The notes under the pieces: model-generated
What the model saw: the letters and a program-made list of their open reading frames with translations, nothing else
What the model was told of the DNA's origin: nothing
The model's database searches: none
Translations under genes and position numbers: made by a program
From: a bacterium
Lineage (GTDB): Bacteria > Joyebacterota > Joyebacteria > Joyebacterales > Joyebacteraceae
DNA length: 60,742 nucleotides
Assembly: GCA_025774245.1 (NCBI GenBank)
Contig: JALGWI010000007.1
Span: forward strand, 1-60,742
Direction of reading: 5' to 3'
Shown here: positions 9,701-21,274 of the stretch, in pieces
Layout: every line of letters starts with the position of its first letter
Numbering within the stretch: position 1 is the stretch's first letter

Positions 9701-11468
9701 CGCGGACGTCCGCTCGCTCGCCGTCGCGGACGTCGACGGCGACCTCGACCTCGAGGTGCTCGCCGGCACGGTCTCTCCCGGGACCTTCCACCTCGTGGAC
9801 GGCGGGACCGAGATCTGGGGAGTGCCGCTCTCCGGGGAGCCGGGTTCCTCTTCGGCCATCGCCGACATCGACGGCGACGGAGACATCGAGATTCTCGTAG
9901 GGACCGACGCCGGGTTCCTTCACCTTCTCTCCGCCGACGGTTCCGACTTCATCTCGCCGATACCGCTGACGGGAGGTCTCGGCACGCCGTTCATCGCCGA
10001 CCACACCGGCGAGGGGCGTCCCGAGGTGTCGCTCTCGACGGCCGACGGCAAGGTCTTCGCCTTCGGCCTCACCGAGGATCCGGCACCGTGCCATCCGGAG
10101 TGGCGGGGACACGGAGGGAACGCCGCGCACGCGGGCATCTACGCACAGCCGCTCCACGGCGAGTTCGCGGACGATCTCCTCCTCGACGGCCGGTACATCG
10201 TGACCGGCGACGTCCAGCTCGGAGCCGGCACGCTCGTGACGGTCGCGCCGGAGGCGCTCATCGAGTTCGACGGAACCGCGGCACACGTGATGACGGTCGA
10301 AGGCAGTCTCGAGGCGGTGGGCGCGCCGGGACGGGAGATCGTCGTGAAGGCTGCGGGCTGCGAGTCCCGGTCCGGCTGGCAGGGCATCGACGTGAGACCC
10401 GGGGCATCCGCCACCTTCTCTTCGTGTCGGTTCTCGGGCGCGTCGAGCGCGATCATGGGGTCCCAGGGGTCGCTCGTCGTGGAGGGGTGCGAGTTCTCGG
10501 ACAACACGTACGGCGGCTACCTCCGATTCTGCACGCTCGACATGTCCGGGACCACGTTCACGGCGTCGGACAGCACGGGCATGTTCCTGAACGGAGGAAG
10601 CGGGAACGTCGCCGGCTGCTCCTTCAACGGCAACTTCCGGAGCGGCGTCACCTGCGACCGAGGCGCCTCGCACACGTTCGTCGGCTGCGACTTCAGCTAC
10701 ACGGCCGCCGGCAACGGCCTCGTGCTCCTCGGCCACTCGCCCGCCACGGTCGACTCCTGTTCCTTCACGTGGAACGCGGACAACGGCGCGCTCGTCAGCC
10801 AGTCGTCGCCGCTCTTCACGCACTGCGCCTTCACCGACAACGAGGGCGCGGGCATCCGGAGCGTCGCCTATGCGGAACCGCAGGTCGGCTGGACGCTCTG
10901 CACCCGCAACTGGGTCGGCGTCTACTCGGCCGGGGGCGCGGTGCCCATCCTGGGCTACCGCCAGTATCCGGCGACCGGCATGAACTCGATCTACGAGAAC
11001 GACTGGGTCGCCGTCGCCAACTACAGCGGCCTCGGATACGCAATCAACGCCCTCGACTGCTGGTGGGGCGAGCCGGGAACGGGCGTGCTGTTGTTCTACG
11101 GCCCCGTGGTCTACCTCCCGCAGCTCAACGAGCCGCCCTTCGAGTCGTCCGGCAAGGAGACGGCCGCGGACGGCGATCTCTCCCCGACCGCGTTCCGGCT
11201 CGAGCAGAACGTCCCCAATCCGTTCAACCCGACCACCGTCCTGCGCTACGAGGTTCCCGCTCCCGGCGGCGACCTCGAGCTCCTCGTCTACGACGCGGCA
11301 GGCCGGCGCGTCGCTACTCTCCACGCGGGCCACCGCGACCCCGGGGCCTACCAGGCCGCCTGGAACGGCCGGAACGATCACGGCCAAAGGGTTGCAAGCG
11401 GGGTCTATTTCGCTAGAATGGTGGCTCCGGACTTCTCCGCAACCAGGAAGATGATCCTCCTGAAGTAG
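6771..11468 (+). CDS. Large exported C25 (gingipain-like) protein with CARDB, FG-GAP, beta-helix and FlgD-like domains
   Basis: 1565 residues. Order: basic N-terminus and signal/TM (about 20-42); C25 peptidase-like core (about 255-600, DGIDILFF ... LVGGLFYSQ ... FNLFGDPTLLYRW); CARDB-type Ig domain (about 619-727); FG-GAP/VCBS propeller with repeated DIDGDGD (about 740-1105); parallel beta-helix (about 1134-1453); and a C-terminal FlgD-like/T9SS-type domain (about 1470-1565; NVPNPFNP ... SGVYFARM ... KMILLK). In gingipains the catalytic His sits in a GHG motif and the Cys follows a beta-strand; here GHG is GDG (D478) while C510 (SMACNTG) remains, with a WHH five residues downstream. Activity is therefore doubtful. 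Start ATG 6771 follows AGGGAGAG. It was probably a surface-anchored or secreted adhesin or protease. Confidence 0.85.
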   Translation: MSREDGRGVGRRRHRLIGHVAVTGAFTICLFSAFASAGGPAKEDAPGNGGQAAEAVVAPGWTGVTLQKDRQALEQTRLRLTIPWNREAGAALSRRSLSQLPASADGTAMRLVALPDCRDAHVSSVILRLDGFEHIARDAEASSIARVQEIVRIRDQSIAVVIIDRDAALAASDRAGLTRSGLAGIGPIDIEIGIDLAAATGPIAKNTGPFTFACEEAILNYGVSLAEAPPWRPPGAPDEGARNGTATYCYSVADCAGDGIDILFFAAESLAADPEILALAQHHASYFGLNVGIVSAAVLAELTAEELHGFIQDVYETTSAEHFGDGHLGFVLLIGDAYADDNATVMIPVYNGYGGIEKASDHYYACVAGDDDYEDVMLGRLSVGNATEVATVVGKSLNYMPLSDPPAWHERVLLVGGLFYSQKEQYVTLFDRYEEIIPDEFTVDRIYRHDFGSDAACAQSLVDSINGEGYLIVNFAGDGWISSWHHTMTTSHIPLMANPVRLPIVLSMACNTGWLDNTTEQDPTGSYDCLAEQLVNTADKGAIACLAAPRASDGAIFRTLTEKIYHAAFQERCVFIGETMAVSKLLHLQDGGGEEYTRQFNLFGDPTLLYRWDVPPSLAPDLAVKPFSCEWSSDLPSAYEDLDITIPIWNQSPVSVGPVLVRVTDTYEGGTDIYEAVIPWLTGWAKDPVDITIPTPPAGPHVIEIAVDPDDEILETDEYNNSFAPDVYVYSYLPGFPVDLPVDAFGSCTAYLDGERRIVVAGEDSRVIVLSPDGSIAWQSTPTIAPILYGPEIAPAVGDIDGDGDNEIVAIRRSGVQAFEADGESLWSVNTDEPVGSPVLADLDGDGDLDAVVASRAVFGSSSKIVAIDDGGTQIWSYSLPSTNGKATSQPVAGDFDLDGHADIAYGTEDGYVCALSCAQSPPVVLWGPVLVASDDVKALAAGDLDGDGYLELIVGMNELFVLNAEDGSAHWNVPLGADVRSLAVADVDGDLDLEVLAGTVSPGTFHLVDGGTEIWGVPLSGEPGSSSAIADIDGDGDIEILVGTDAGFLHLLSADGSDFISPIPLTGGLGTPFIADHTGEGRPEVSLSTADGKVFAFGLTEDPAPCHPEWRGHGGNAAHAGIYAQPLHGEFADDLLLDGRYIVTGDVQLGAGTLVTVAPEALIEFDGTAAHVMTVEGSLEAVGAPGREIVVKAAGCESRSGWQGIDVRPGASATFSSCRFSGASSAIMGSQGSLVVEGCEFSDNTYGGYLRFCTLDMSGTTFTASDSTGMFLNGGSGNVAGCSFNGNFRSGVTCDRGASHTFVGCDFSYTAAGNGLVLLGHSPATVDSCSFTWNADNGALVSQSSPLFTHCAFTDNEGAGIRSVAYAEPQVGWTLCTRNWVGVYSAGGAVPILGYRQYPATGMNSIYENDWVAVANYSGLGYAINALDCWWGEPGTGVLLFYGPVVYLPQLNEPPFESSGKETAADGDLSPTAFRLEQNVPNPFNPTTVLRYEVPAPGGDLELLVYDAAGRRVATLHAGHRDPGAYQAAWNGRNDHGQRVASGVYFARMVAPDFSATRKMILLK

Positions 11469-11568
11469 ACGCGAGCTTCCGGAGCTCCGCGCTGCCGATC
11501 GGGAGGCCCGCGTGGCGCCCGGGTGCGTCACGGCGCCACGGAGCCGACGGCTCCACGGAGGTGCACGC

Positions 11569-12546
11569 ATGGCGGCTGTCCGACACATCGCCGTACTGAC
11601 GAGCGGGGGCGACGCCCCCGGCATGAACGCGGCGACGCGCGCGATCGTGAGAACGGCGCTCGCCGAGGGGCTCGAGATCACCGGCGTGGTCCGCGGGTAC
11701 ACCGGACTCATCGCCGGCGACTTCCGCCCCTTGAACGCGCGCTCCGTCTCGAACATCATCCAGCTGGGCGGGACCATACTCAAGACATCGAGGAACAAGG
11801 AGTTCTTCGAGCCCGAGGGCAGGGCGAAGGCCGTGGCCAACCTCCGCGAGCGGGGGATCGACGGCCTCATCGTCGTCGGCGGAGACGGGAGCTTCAAGGG
11901 ACTCCACGCCCTCACGACCGAGCACGGGATACGCGCGGTCGGCGTCCCCGGGACGATCGACAACGACATCTACGGAACCGACGCGACGATCGGGTTCGCC
12001 ACCGCGGTCAACACCGCCCTCGAGTCGATCGACAAGATCAGGGACACCTCGTCCTCGCACGATCGGGTCTTCTTCATCGAGGTCATGGGAAGGAGCTCGG
12101 GGGCGATCGCGCTCCTCGTGGGACTGGCAGGCGGCGCCGAGGGGATCATCATCCCCGAGATGCCGTTCGACATCGACGGGCTCTGCGAGACCCTGCGCGT
12201 CGGGCGAGAGCGCGGCAAGGAGAGCTTCATCATCGTCGTCGCCGAGGGCGCCGTCGACGGCGGGGCGAAGACGGTGGCCGAGCTCGTCCAGGAGAGGCTC
12301 CACCTCAACTACCGCGTGAGCATCCTCGGTCACGTCCAGCGAGGGGGATCGCCGACCTCGTACGACCGCGCGCTCGCCAGCCAGCTCGGCGTCGCGGCCG
12401 TTGAGGCCATCGTGGCCGGCGAGACCGACGTGATGGCCGGCGTCGACGGATGGGAGACCCGGCTCGTGCCGCTCCCCGAGACGTGGGAGAAGAAGAAGGA
12501 GGTCAACCTCGACTTCCTGAGGACCACCGCGATCACCGCGAGCTGA
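11569..12546 (+). CDS. pfkA: ATP-dependent 6-phosphofructokinase
   Basis: 325 residues, typical of bacterial PfkA, which phosphorylates fructose 6-phosphate to fructose 1,6-bisphosphate in cytosolic glycolysis. Visible signatures: GGDAPGMN near the N-terminus (ATP binding), GGDGSFKG around residue 105 with Gly rather than the Asp seen in pyrophosphate-dependent enzymes, and TIDND (129-133) carrying the catalytic Asp131. ...GHVQRGGSPTSYDR is the usual C-terminal substrate-binding block. The start ATG at 11569 has GGAGGT seven bases upstream, making it preferable to the ATG at 11512. It converges with clpB across a shared hairpin terminator. Confidence 0.95.
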   Translation: MAAVRHIAVLTSGGDAPGMNAATRAIVRTALAEGLEITGVVRGYTGLIAGDFRPLNARSVSNIIQLGGTILKTSRNKEFFEPEGRAKAVANLRERGIDGLIVVGGDGSFKGLHALTTEHGIRAVGVPGTIDNDIYGTDATIGFATAVNTALESIDKIRDTSSSHDRVFFIEVMGRSSGAIALLVGLAGGAEGIIIPEMPFDIDGLCETLRVGRERGKESFIIVVAEGAVDGGAKTVAELVQERLHLNYRVSILGHVQRGGSPTSYDRALASQLGVAAVEAIVAGETDVMAGVDGWETRLVPLPETWEKKKEVNLDFLRTTAITAS

Positions 12547-12601
12547 GGAGGACGGGCGCAGGCGGAGCGCGCGGGCGCCCCGGAACGACCCCCCGAAATG
12601 A

Positions 12602-12631
12602 AGGCGCCGGGCCCTTGAGGGTCCGGCGCCT
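12602..12631. terminator. Bidirectional hairpin terminator between pfkA and clpB
   Basis: AGGCGCCGGGCCC - TTGA - GGGTCCGGCGCCT, a 13-bp stem with a single G-U wobble, placed between the converging pfkA and clpB stops. A TCCTGGTTT tail follows on the plus side. Confidence 0.75.
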
Positions 12632-12655
12632 CCTGGTTTGCTCGAGTCTCCTGCG

Positions 12656-15244
<2,589 letters not shown>

Positions 15245-15545
15245 GTCTTGTCTCACCCTCCTTCGTACGTCGACCCCCGTCGCCGGGTGCGGGCCTCTCG
15301 CCCGACGATACAGCCTAGGTTCCCGGCAACGAAGGTTCAACGGTTATGATGCAGGAAGGCCATTTTGGTCGCATTCCATGCCCGCATGCCGCTCCGCGCA
15401 ATGCGGCGGGCGTCTCGAGGGCTGCTGCCACGAGGCTTCATTCGGTCACTGTCTCCGAGGTTCCGTGCGGTAGTTGAGCGGGGGCGTGGGTCTCCGCGGG
15501 CGAGGTTCTCGTCGGCCGGAGCGCGGTCCGTGACCACACGGGCTC
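15245..15545. other. Intergenic gap upstream of clpB
   Basis: About 300 bases. Small open frames here are Arg-rich shadows without ribosome sites. The clpB ribosome site lies at the left end; an AT-richer patch near 15330-15370 could carry the clpB promoter, but no pair of boxes is convincing. Confidence 0.4.
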
Positions 15546-16757
15546 CTAGTCCGCCGGTGGTCCCCAGCGAGGGTTCAGCTGCCCCATCTTCGCGAAGTAC
15601 TCCTCTCGTTGGTAAACCTGCTGCGGGTCAAGGCTATCCGCGAGGACCTTGTGCCAGGTGAGGATGCCAAGCGAGAGGCTCCAGATGACGAGCAAGGTCA
15701 GAAGGGCGAAGGCGCGCGCGCGGGACCTCTGGTGCACGCGCAGGATCAGGCTGGACGCCAGAAGACACGCGCCGACCGCCGGGACGTACAGGTACCTCCG
15801 TTCCCACCAGTCCCCCCCCCACAAGAGCATCAGGACGACCGACGGGACCAGGAACAGGTAGATCCAGGCGGCGGACAGGGCACGAAGCGGGCACCGTCTG
15901 CGGAGCGACGACATGATGAAGAGCGCGACGGCAGCGCCGATCCAGAAGCGACTCCGCGCGAGGGCGTCCACCAAGTCCATCCACGCGGGTCCGGCCCCGG
16001 CCGCCGCGGCGCTTCCACGGTTGACAGGGACAAGCATGAACCCGCTCATCCCCACTTCGGTGCGGCAGAACTGACCGAGAGCCCCCGGAAGGAAACCCAG
16101 GAGCACGAGGACGATCAGTGCCGCTCCCAGGATCCTGCTCGCGTTCTGCGTCCAGCCGCGCCGTCTGGGCAGAGCTGTCTCGGGCACTCCGTGCTCGCGA
16201 TCCCTCAGGAGAATCATGAATGGGATCAAGGCGGGCGCCACGACAGCGACTTCGTGTGAGGCGACCGCCAGGATGAAGAACACCAACGCGGACGTTCGCC
16301 GTCCACTCCAGAACATGTCGAGCGAGACCAGCAGCAGCGTGAGCGAAAGCAGCATCGTGACGTTGGTGCTAGAGTACACCGCCTTCCCGTAGGATCCGAA
16401 GCCCACCGCGAAGAGCGCGCCCGCCCACAGTCCCACCAGGCGCGAGGCGCTCCATTTCTCCCCGAGGCGAGCGACGTACACGGCGCAGACTCCGTGGAGG
16501 AGGATGACGACGAGATAAAAGGGCCAGCCCCGAACGCCCCCCGCGGCAAGCACGCCCATCATCACGAGCTTCGGAAGCAGCCTGAACGCGCCACCCATCC
16601 ATGGAGACAGGAGTCTCGACGGATCCCGGAAACTGAGCGCTGCCATGTAGACGCCATGGAGCCCGTCCCCCCACAGGGGGATGAGGAGCCCGGGGGTGTG
16701 CAGCACCGCGGCAAGAAGCCCGATCAGCACAACCGGTAGCGAGGACCGCTCCTTCAT
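15546..16757 (-). CDS. Polytopic membrane protein, GT-C-like, function unknown
   Basis: 403 residues with about ten predicted transmembrane helices (LPVVLIGLLAAVLHTPGLL ... LLTLLVIWSLSLGILTW). A short loop after the first helix contains WGDGLHGVY and the last third contains WWERRYLYVP, reminiscent of GT-C glycosyltransferases and TMTC-like proteins, but no catalytic acidic motif is secure. The ATG at 16757 (MKERSSLPVV) has TTAAGGAG about 11 bases upstream; 61 in-frame upstream residues are not membrane-like and were excluded. It stands alone between clpB and the tRNA. A sugar transferase or O-antigen-type polymerase are possible; I would not assign either. Confidence 0.65.
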   Translation of the reverse strand: MKERSSLPVVLIGLLAAVLHTPGLLIPLWGDGLHGVYMAALSFRDPSRLLSPWMGGAFRLLPKLVMMGVLAAGGVRGWPFYLVVILLHGVCAVYVARLGEKWSASRLVGLWAGALFAVGFGSYGKAVYSSTNVTMLLSLTLLLVSLDMFWSGRRTSALVFFILAVASHEVAVVAPALIPFMILLRDREHGVPETALPRRRGWTQNASRILGAALIVLVLLGFLPGALGQFCRTEVGMSGFMLVPVNRGSAAAAGAGPAWMDLVDALARSRFWIGAAVALFIMSSLRRRCPLRALSAAWIYLFLVPSVVLMLLWGGDWWERRYLYVPAVGACLLASSLILRVHQRSRARAFALLTLLVIWSLSLGILTWHKVLADSLDPQQVYQREEYFAKMGQLNPRWGPPAD

Positions 16758-17015
16758 CGGCTTGAACTCCTTAACGTACTCGCCCCTGGCCGTTGTCGGG
16801 AATCGGTCGCGGGTCAGGAGCCGCTCGGCTGCTCCCTGCTCCGGAGTGAGAGCCGTGGTCTCCACCTGCCATCTCTCGCTGAGGCCGATCCGACCGGACG
16901 TCAGTAGGCTGAGGCGCCGGCACGGGGCGCATTCATGCACTTATACCACGCCTCTGACCGCGAATCAACTATGGAGCAAAGAGCAGGCTCCGTTTAGTCC
17001 TGGACGGGTTCGCCG

Positions 17016-17044
17016 TTGACGGACGCCCCCGGGCGGGCTATCCT
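17016..17044 (+). promoter_or_regulatory. Promoter of the CAU tRNA
   Basis: TTGACG at 17016-17021, a 17-base GC-rich spacer, then TATCCT at 17039-17044. The spacer contains a GCCCCCGGGC block resembling a GC-rich stringent-type promoter. The mature tRNA starts 54 bases beyond the -10 box. The remaining gap 16758-17015 holds no recognisable gene. Confidence 0.6.
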
Positions 17045-17097
17045 GTTCTCAGTCATGGCAGTAGGCCGGGCGCACGCCCCACTCGAGTAGAGATAAC

Positions 17098-17174
<77 letters not shown>

Positions 17175-17177
17175 GGT

Positions 17178-17213
17178 ACGGCCCTCCTGCTGGTCGCCGG
17201 AGGGCCGTTTTTC
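17178..17213 (+). terminator. Rho-independent terminator of the tRNA
   Basis: ACGGCCCTCC / GGAGGGCCGT stem (10 bp) with an 11-base loop followed immediately by TTTTTCTT. A textbook intrinsic terminator. Confidence 0.85.
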
Positions 17214-17269
17214 TTGCCTCCGCGGCGTCGGGAGCCGGGCTCCCGGGACGCTCCGCGTGGAACGCACCG

Positions 17270-18703
17270 ATGACGAACCTCATCGCGACAGTCCGCGACA
17301 CGATCAGGCGATACGGGATGGTCTCGCCCCGTGACACCGTCCTCGCGGCGGTCTCCGGCGGTCCCGACTCCGTCTTCATGCTCCACGTCCTCACGGAGCT
17401 CCGGGAGGAACTCGGGTTCGGGGTCAAGGTGGCGCACCTCGATCACGGGTTCCGCGGCGAGGAATCGCGCGAGGACGCCGAGTTCGTGAGGGAGGTCGCT
17501 GACGGCCTCGGCCTCCCCTGCATCTGCGAGGAGATCAGCGTCCCGCGCTTCCTCCTCTCCCGCTCGATGTCGGCGCAGGACGCGGCGCGCATGCTCCGCT
17601 ACCAGTTCCTCGTCAAGACGTCGAAGCTCGAGTACTGCCAGCGCATCGCCACGGGGCACAACGCCGACGACCAGGCGGAGACCGTCCTCATGAGGGTGAT
17701 CCGCGGCGCCGGTCCGGACGGACTCGCCGGCATCCCGCCGAAGCGCGGCGGGACGATCATCCGCCCAATCATCCGGATCTGGCGCTCGGAGATCGAGGGG
17801 CACCTCTCCGAGAAGGGACTCCCGTACCGGACCGACGAGAGCAACCTCGACTCGAAGTACACGAGGAACCGCGTGAGGAACGAGCTCCTCCCCGTCCTCG
17901 AGGCGTACAACCCGGGCATCCGCCGCTCGCTCGTCAACCTCGGGACGATCATGACCGACGTCGCCGCCCACCTCGAGCGGGCGACCGATCTCGCGCTCCC
18001 CGAGGTCGTCGAACGCGCCACCGTGGGGCAGTTTGTCCTTGATTTGGCGAAACTGACTGACTACGATGAAGCTTCGCAGAGGAGCGTTTTTCGGAGGCTC
18101 TTCGAGTCCCTGCGCCCCGACCTTCCGCCGCTCGGGTTCCGGCACGTCGAGAACCTCCTGGAGCTCTTGAGAAGGGGCGAGGTCGGGACCTCCGTCGAGC
18201 TTCCTGACGGCGCCCGGGGGCGGCTCGAACACGGCCGGCTGGTCGTGTCACACGGCGAGGGACCCCCTTCGATCCCTTCCGTGGAGCTCGAGGTTCCGGG
18301 AACGGCGACCTTCGAGGAGGCGGCGCTGGCGATCACCGCCGAGATTCTCCCCCGAGAGGCGCTCTCGACCCCACCCGAGGCCTCCGGCGACGAGGAGGCC
18401 TTCTTCGATTGGGACGAGATCCGGGCTCCCGTCACCGTTCGTCCGCGCAAGGAGGGAGATCGCTTCCGACCGTTCGGAATGGACGGCACGAAGAGCCTGA
18501 AGGAGCTCTTCATAGACGCGAAGATCCCCTGGAGCATCCGCTCGGCGGTCCCGATTCTCTGCGACCGCGAATCGATCCTGTGGGCGGTTGGCGTCAGGCG
18601 CTCGGCGACGGCGGCGGTCACGAATGAGACGCGAAGAGTCCTTGCGGTCAGGGCACGGTACCTGGAGGAGCCCTCTGGAACTGGGGAAGGTCCTTCTCAC
18701 TGA
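17270..18703 (+). CDS. tilS: tRNA(Ile)-lysidine synthase
   Basis: 477 residues. TilS adenylates C34 of tRNA-Ile2(CAU) and attaches lysine, changing decoding from AUG to AUA and identity from Met to Ile. The N-terminal PP-loop SGGPDS is at residues 29-34, followed by HLDHGFRG and GHNADDQAET typical of the family. A central helical TilS domain and the C-terminal substrate-binding domain (about 390-465; RPRKEGDRFRPFGM) are present, so this is a full-length long-form enzyme. It overlaps the following hpt reading frame, the tilS-hpt-ftsH order known from many bacteria. No strong ribosome site is seen before the ATG at 17270. Confidence 0.93.
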   Translation: MTNLIATVRDTIRRYGMVSPRDTVLAAVSGGPDSVFMLHVLTELREELGFGVKVAHLDHGFRGEESREDAEFVREVADGLGLPCICEEISVPRFLLSRSMSAQDAARMLRYQFLVKTSKLEYCQRIATGHNADDQAETVLMRVIRGAGPDGLAGIPPKRGGTIIRPIIRIWRSEIEGHLSEKGLPYRTDESNLDSKYTRNRVRNELLPVLEAYNPGIRRSLVNLGTIMTDVAAHLERATDLALPEVVERATVGQFVLDLAKLTDYDEASQRSVFRRLFESLRPDLPPLGFRHVENLLELLRRGEVGTSVELPDGARGRLEHGRLVVSHGEGPPSIPSVELEVPGTATFEEAALAITAEILPREALSTPPEASGDEEAFFDWDEIRAPVTVRPRKEGDRFRPFGMDGTKSLKELFIDAKIPWSIRSAVPILCDRESILWAVGVRRSATAAVTNETRRVLAVRARYLEEPSGTGEGPSH

Positions 18704-19205
18704 GGCACAGATCAAGGACCGGGTGATCGAGCTCGGCGCTCTCATCTCGGACGACTACCGGGACGACCCGCCGGTCCTCGTGAACGTCCTGAAGGGCGGC
18801 GTCGTCTTCCTGGCCGATCTCATCCGCGCCATCGACATCCCGATCCGCATCGATTTCATGGAGGTGTCGAGCTACGGGAACGGGACCGACAGCTCCGGAA
18901 TCGTCCGGATCCTGGAGGACCTCTCCCAGAGCATCGAGGGCCGCCACGTCCTCATCGTCGAGGACATCGTCGACACGGGACACACTCTGAGCTACATCAT
19001 CGACAACCTCGAGACGCGCCACCCGAAGAGCGTCAGGATCTGCTCGCTCCTCGACAGGCGCGGCCGGAGGGAGGTCGAGCTCAACCTCGACTACGTCGGG
19101 TTCGTGATCCCGAACAAGTTCGTGATCGGCTACGGGCTCGACCTGGCTCAGCAGTACAGGAACCTGCCGCACATCGCGGTCCTTGAGGACGAGGAGATCC
19201 CCTAG
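18624..19205 (+). CDS. hpt: Hypoxanthine phosphoribosyltransferase
   Basis: It salvages hypoxanthine (and usually guanine) with PRPP to give IMP/GMP. The core begins at KVLLTEAQIKDRV; the PRPP-binding loop is VEDIVDTGHT, preceded by VLKGGVVFLADLI and followed by VGFVIPNKFVIGYGLD. The family normally starts 5-8 residues before KVL, so the true start may be a non-ATG codon (TTG 18642 or CTG 18675, the latter five bases after GGAGGA) rather than the ATG at 18624 used here. Either way it overlaps the end of tilS, implying translational coupling. Body assignment secure, N-terminus uncertain. Confidence 0.88.
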   Translation: MRREESLRSGHGTWRSPLELGKVLLTEAQIKDRVIELGALISDDYRDDPPVLVNVLKGGVVFLADLIRAIDIPIRIDFMEVSSYGNGTDSSGIVRILEDLSQSIEGRHVLIVEDIVDTGHTLSYIIDNLETRHPKSVRICSLLDRRGRREVELNLDYVGFVIPNKFVIGYGLDLAQQYRNLPHIAVLEDEEIP

Positions 19206-19237
19206 CCCCGAGAGGTTGTGCGGGGCACGAGGAGCCC

Positions 19238-21250
19238 ATGAGGTTTCCCTTCGCAGAAACGAACAAGCCCGAGGAGCCCAAGCGCGGCCGCGACGATCGG
19301 CGCCGCGTGGGCGACCGCCGCGGCAAGGGTGACAAGCTTCACAGGAAGCTCACCCCGCAGTCGCGCGCGCGGCAGCCGCTCTTCGCGTGGGTGATCTTCA
19401 TCTTTCTCGCCATCATGGCGTTCCAGCTCTTCCTGCAGAGCCGCCAGAGCGAAATCGAGATCACCTACACGCAGTTCATGCGCGAGGTCGAGGCCGGCAA
19501 CATCTCCAGCGTCGAGATCGTCGACCGCGAGGTCAAGGGCGAGCTCGGCTCGCCGACGACCCTCCTCGACGGCGACCGCGAGGTTCAGTTCTTCGAGTTC
19601 AAGACGTGGCTTCCCGTCGAGGATCCGGATCTCATCGGCATCATCGCGGAGAAGAACCCCGGCGCAGAAATCGCCGGCCTCCCCCCGACGACGAACTGGG
19701 GCGGCGTCCTCTTCTCTATCCTGCCGCTGGCGGTGATCGTCGCGTTCTGGATCTTCATCATGCGCTCGATGCGCGGCGGTGGCGGGCCCGGCAAGGCCTT
19801 CAGCTTCGGGAAGAGCGGCGCCCGTCTCCTCACCGAGGACCGCCCGAACGTCACGTTCGACGACGTCGCGGGACTCCCGGAGGCGAAGGTCGAGCTCGAG
19901 GAGATCGTCGAGTTCCTCCGCGAGCCGCGGAAGTTCCAGCGGCTCGGCGGGAAGATTCCCAAGGGCGCCCTCCTCATCGGACCTCCCGGAACCGGTAAGA
20001 CGCTTCTCGCCCGAGCCGTCGCGGGCGAGGCGAACGTGCCGTTCCTGTCGATCAGCGGCTCCGACTTCGTCGAGATGTTCGTCGGCGTCGGGGCAGCCAG
20101 GGTCCGCGATCTCTTCGAGCAGGGGAAGGCGAACGCGCCCTGCATCATCTTCATCGACGAGCTCGACGCCGTCGGCCGCATGCGCGGGGCCGGCCTCGGC
20201 GGCGGCCACGACGAACGCGAGCAGACGCTGAACCAGCTTCTGGTCGAGATGGACGGGTTCGAGTCGAACGAGGGGGTGATTCTCCTCGCCGCGACGAACC
20301 GCCCGGACGTTCTCGACTCGGCGCTCCTGCGACCGGGCAGGTTCGACCGCCAGATCCTCGTCGACCGCCCGGACCTTCAGGGCCGGAAGGGCATCCTCGA
20401 AGTGAGCGCGCGCGAGGTTACGCTCGCCGACGACATCGACTTCGCGATCATCGCCCGCGGCACGCCGGGTCTCTCGGGCGCCGACCTCGCGAACCTCGTC
20501 AACGAGGCGGCTCTCCTCGCAGCGAGGCGGGGACACTCGGCCGTCGGGATGGACGACTTCGACGACTCGAAGGACAAGATCATGCTCGGCATAGAGCGGA
20601 AGAGCGTGATCCTGACCAAAGAGGAGATTCGGACCACCGCCTATCACGAGGGCGGGCACTCGCTCGTCTCGTGGCTCATTCCGGGCACCGATCCGATCCA
20701 CAAGGTGACGATCATCCCCCGCGGTCACGCTCTCGGCGTCACGCATTTCCTCCCGGTCGACGAGCGCCACAACTACGCGAAGCAGTACTGGCTCGACACG
20801 CTCACGCACGCTCTCGGCGGAAGGGCGGCCGAGGAGCTCGCCCTCAAGGAGATCACGACGGGCTCGGCACAGGACATCGACTACGCTACGGAGATCGCCA
20901 AGAGGATGGTCTGCGAGTGGGGCATGAGCGAGAAGCTCGGCCCCGTCTCGTTCGGCAAGGAGGATCACCAGATCTTCCTCGGTCGCGAGATGGGGCGCGT
21001 GAAGGAGTACAGCGAAGCCACCGCCGTGCTCATCGACGAGGAGATTCGGGGTCTCATCGACTGGGCGATGAAGCGCTCGCGCCGCCTTCTCTCGGAGAAC
21101 ATGGACAAGCTGCACCTGCTGGCCGAGGCGCTCCTCGAACGCGAGACGCTGACCGGCGCCGAGCTCGACGAGCTCTTCGGCGAGAGCAGGCACGCCGAGA
21201 AGAGCGAGGGTTCTTCCCCGCAGAAAGACGGAAACTCCACCGACGGATAG
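19238..21250 (+). CDS. ftsH: ATP-dependent zinc metalloprotease FtsH
   Basis: 670 residues. Two transmembrane helices (about 48-67 and 155-175) flank a periplasmic domain; the AAA+ module has Walker A GPPGTGKT (about 248) and Walker B IIFIDELD, with arginine fingers in RPGRFDRQ; the M41 protease has HEGGH starting at H470. HEGGH fits HEXXH but differs from the common HEAGH. It forms membrane hexamers that degrade misfolded and regulatory membrane proteins. The ATG at 19238 follows GAGGAGCCC. It sits between hpt and folP with gaps of 32 and 24 bp, consistent with one transcript. Confidence 0.96.
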   Translation: MRFPFAETNKPEEPKRGRDDRRRVGDRRGKGDKLHRKLTPQSRARQPLFAWVIFIFLAIMAFQLFLQSRQSEIEITYTQFMREVEAGNISSVEIVDREVKGELGSPTTLLDGDREVQFFEFKTWLPVEDPDLIGIIAEKNPGAEIAGLPPTTNWGGVLFSILPLAVIVAFWIFIMRSMRGGGGPGKAFSFGKSGARLLTEDRPNVTFDDVAGLPEAKVELEEIVEFLREPRKFQRLGGKIPKGALLIGPPGTGKTLLARAVAGEANVPFLSISGSDFVEMFVGVGAARVRDLFEQGKANAPCIIFIDELDAVGRMRGAGLGGGHDEREQTLNQLLVEMDGFESNEGVILLAATNRPDVLDSALLRPGRFDRQILVDRPDLQGRKGILEVSAREVTLADDIDFAIIARGTPGLSGADLANLVNEAALLAARRGHSAVGMDDFDDSKDKIMLGIERKSVILTKEEIRTTAYHEGGHSLVSWLIPGTDPIHKVTIIPRGHALGVTHFLPVDERHNYAKQYWLDTLTHALGGRAAEELALKEITTGSAQDIDYATEIAKRMVCEWGMSEKLGPVSFGKEDHQIFLGREMGRVKEYSEATAVLIDEEIRGLIDWAMKRSRRLLSENMDKLHLLAEALLERETLTGAELDELFGESRHAEKSEGSSPQKDGNSTDG

Positions 21251-21274
21251 CAGACGGGCAAAGACAGGTAGCCG

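Noticed and set aside
8406-11969. 1187-residue minus-strand frame opposite the C25 protein
   Set aside because: It is a GC-driven shadow of the plus-strand gene: Arg/Asp/Val-rich, no domains, no ribosome site.
15260-15370. Heat-shock (CIRCE or sigma32) control of clpB
   Set aside because: No TTAGCACTC-N9-GAGTGCTAA element. A TTGAAC lies near 15335, but a matching -10 box at correct spacing is missing.
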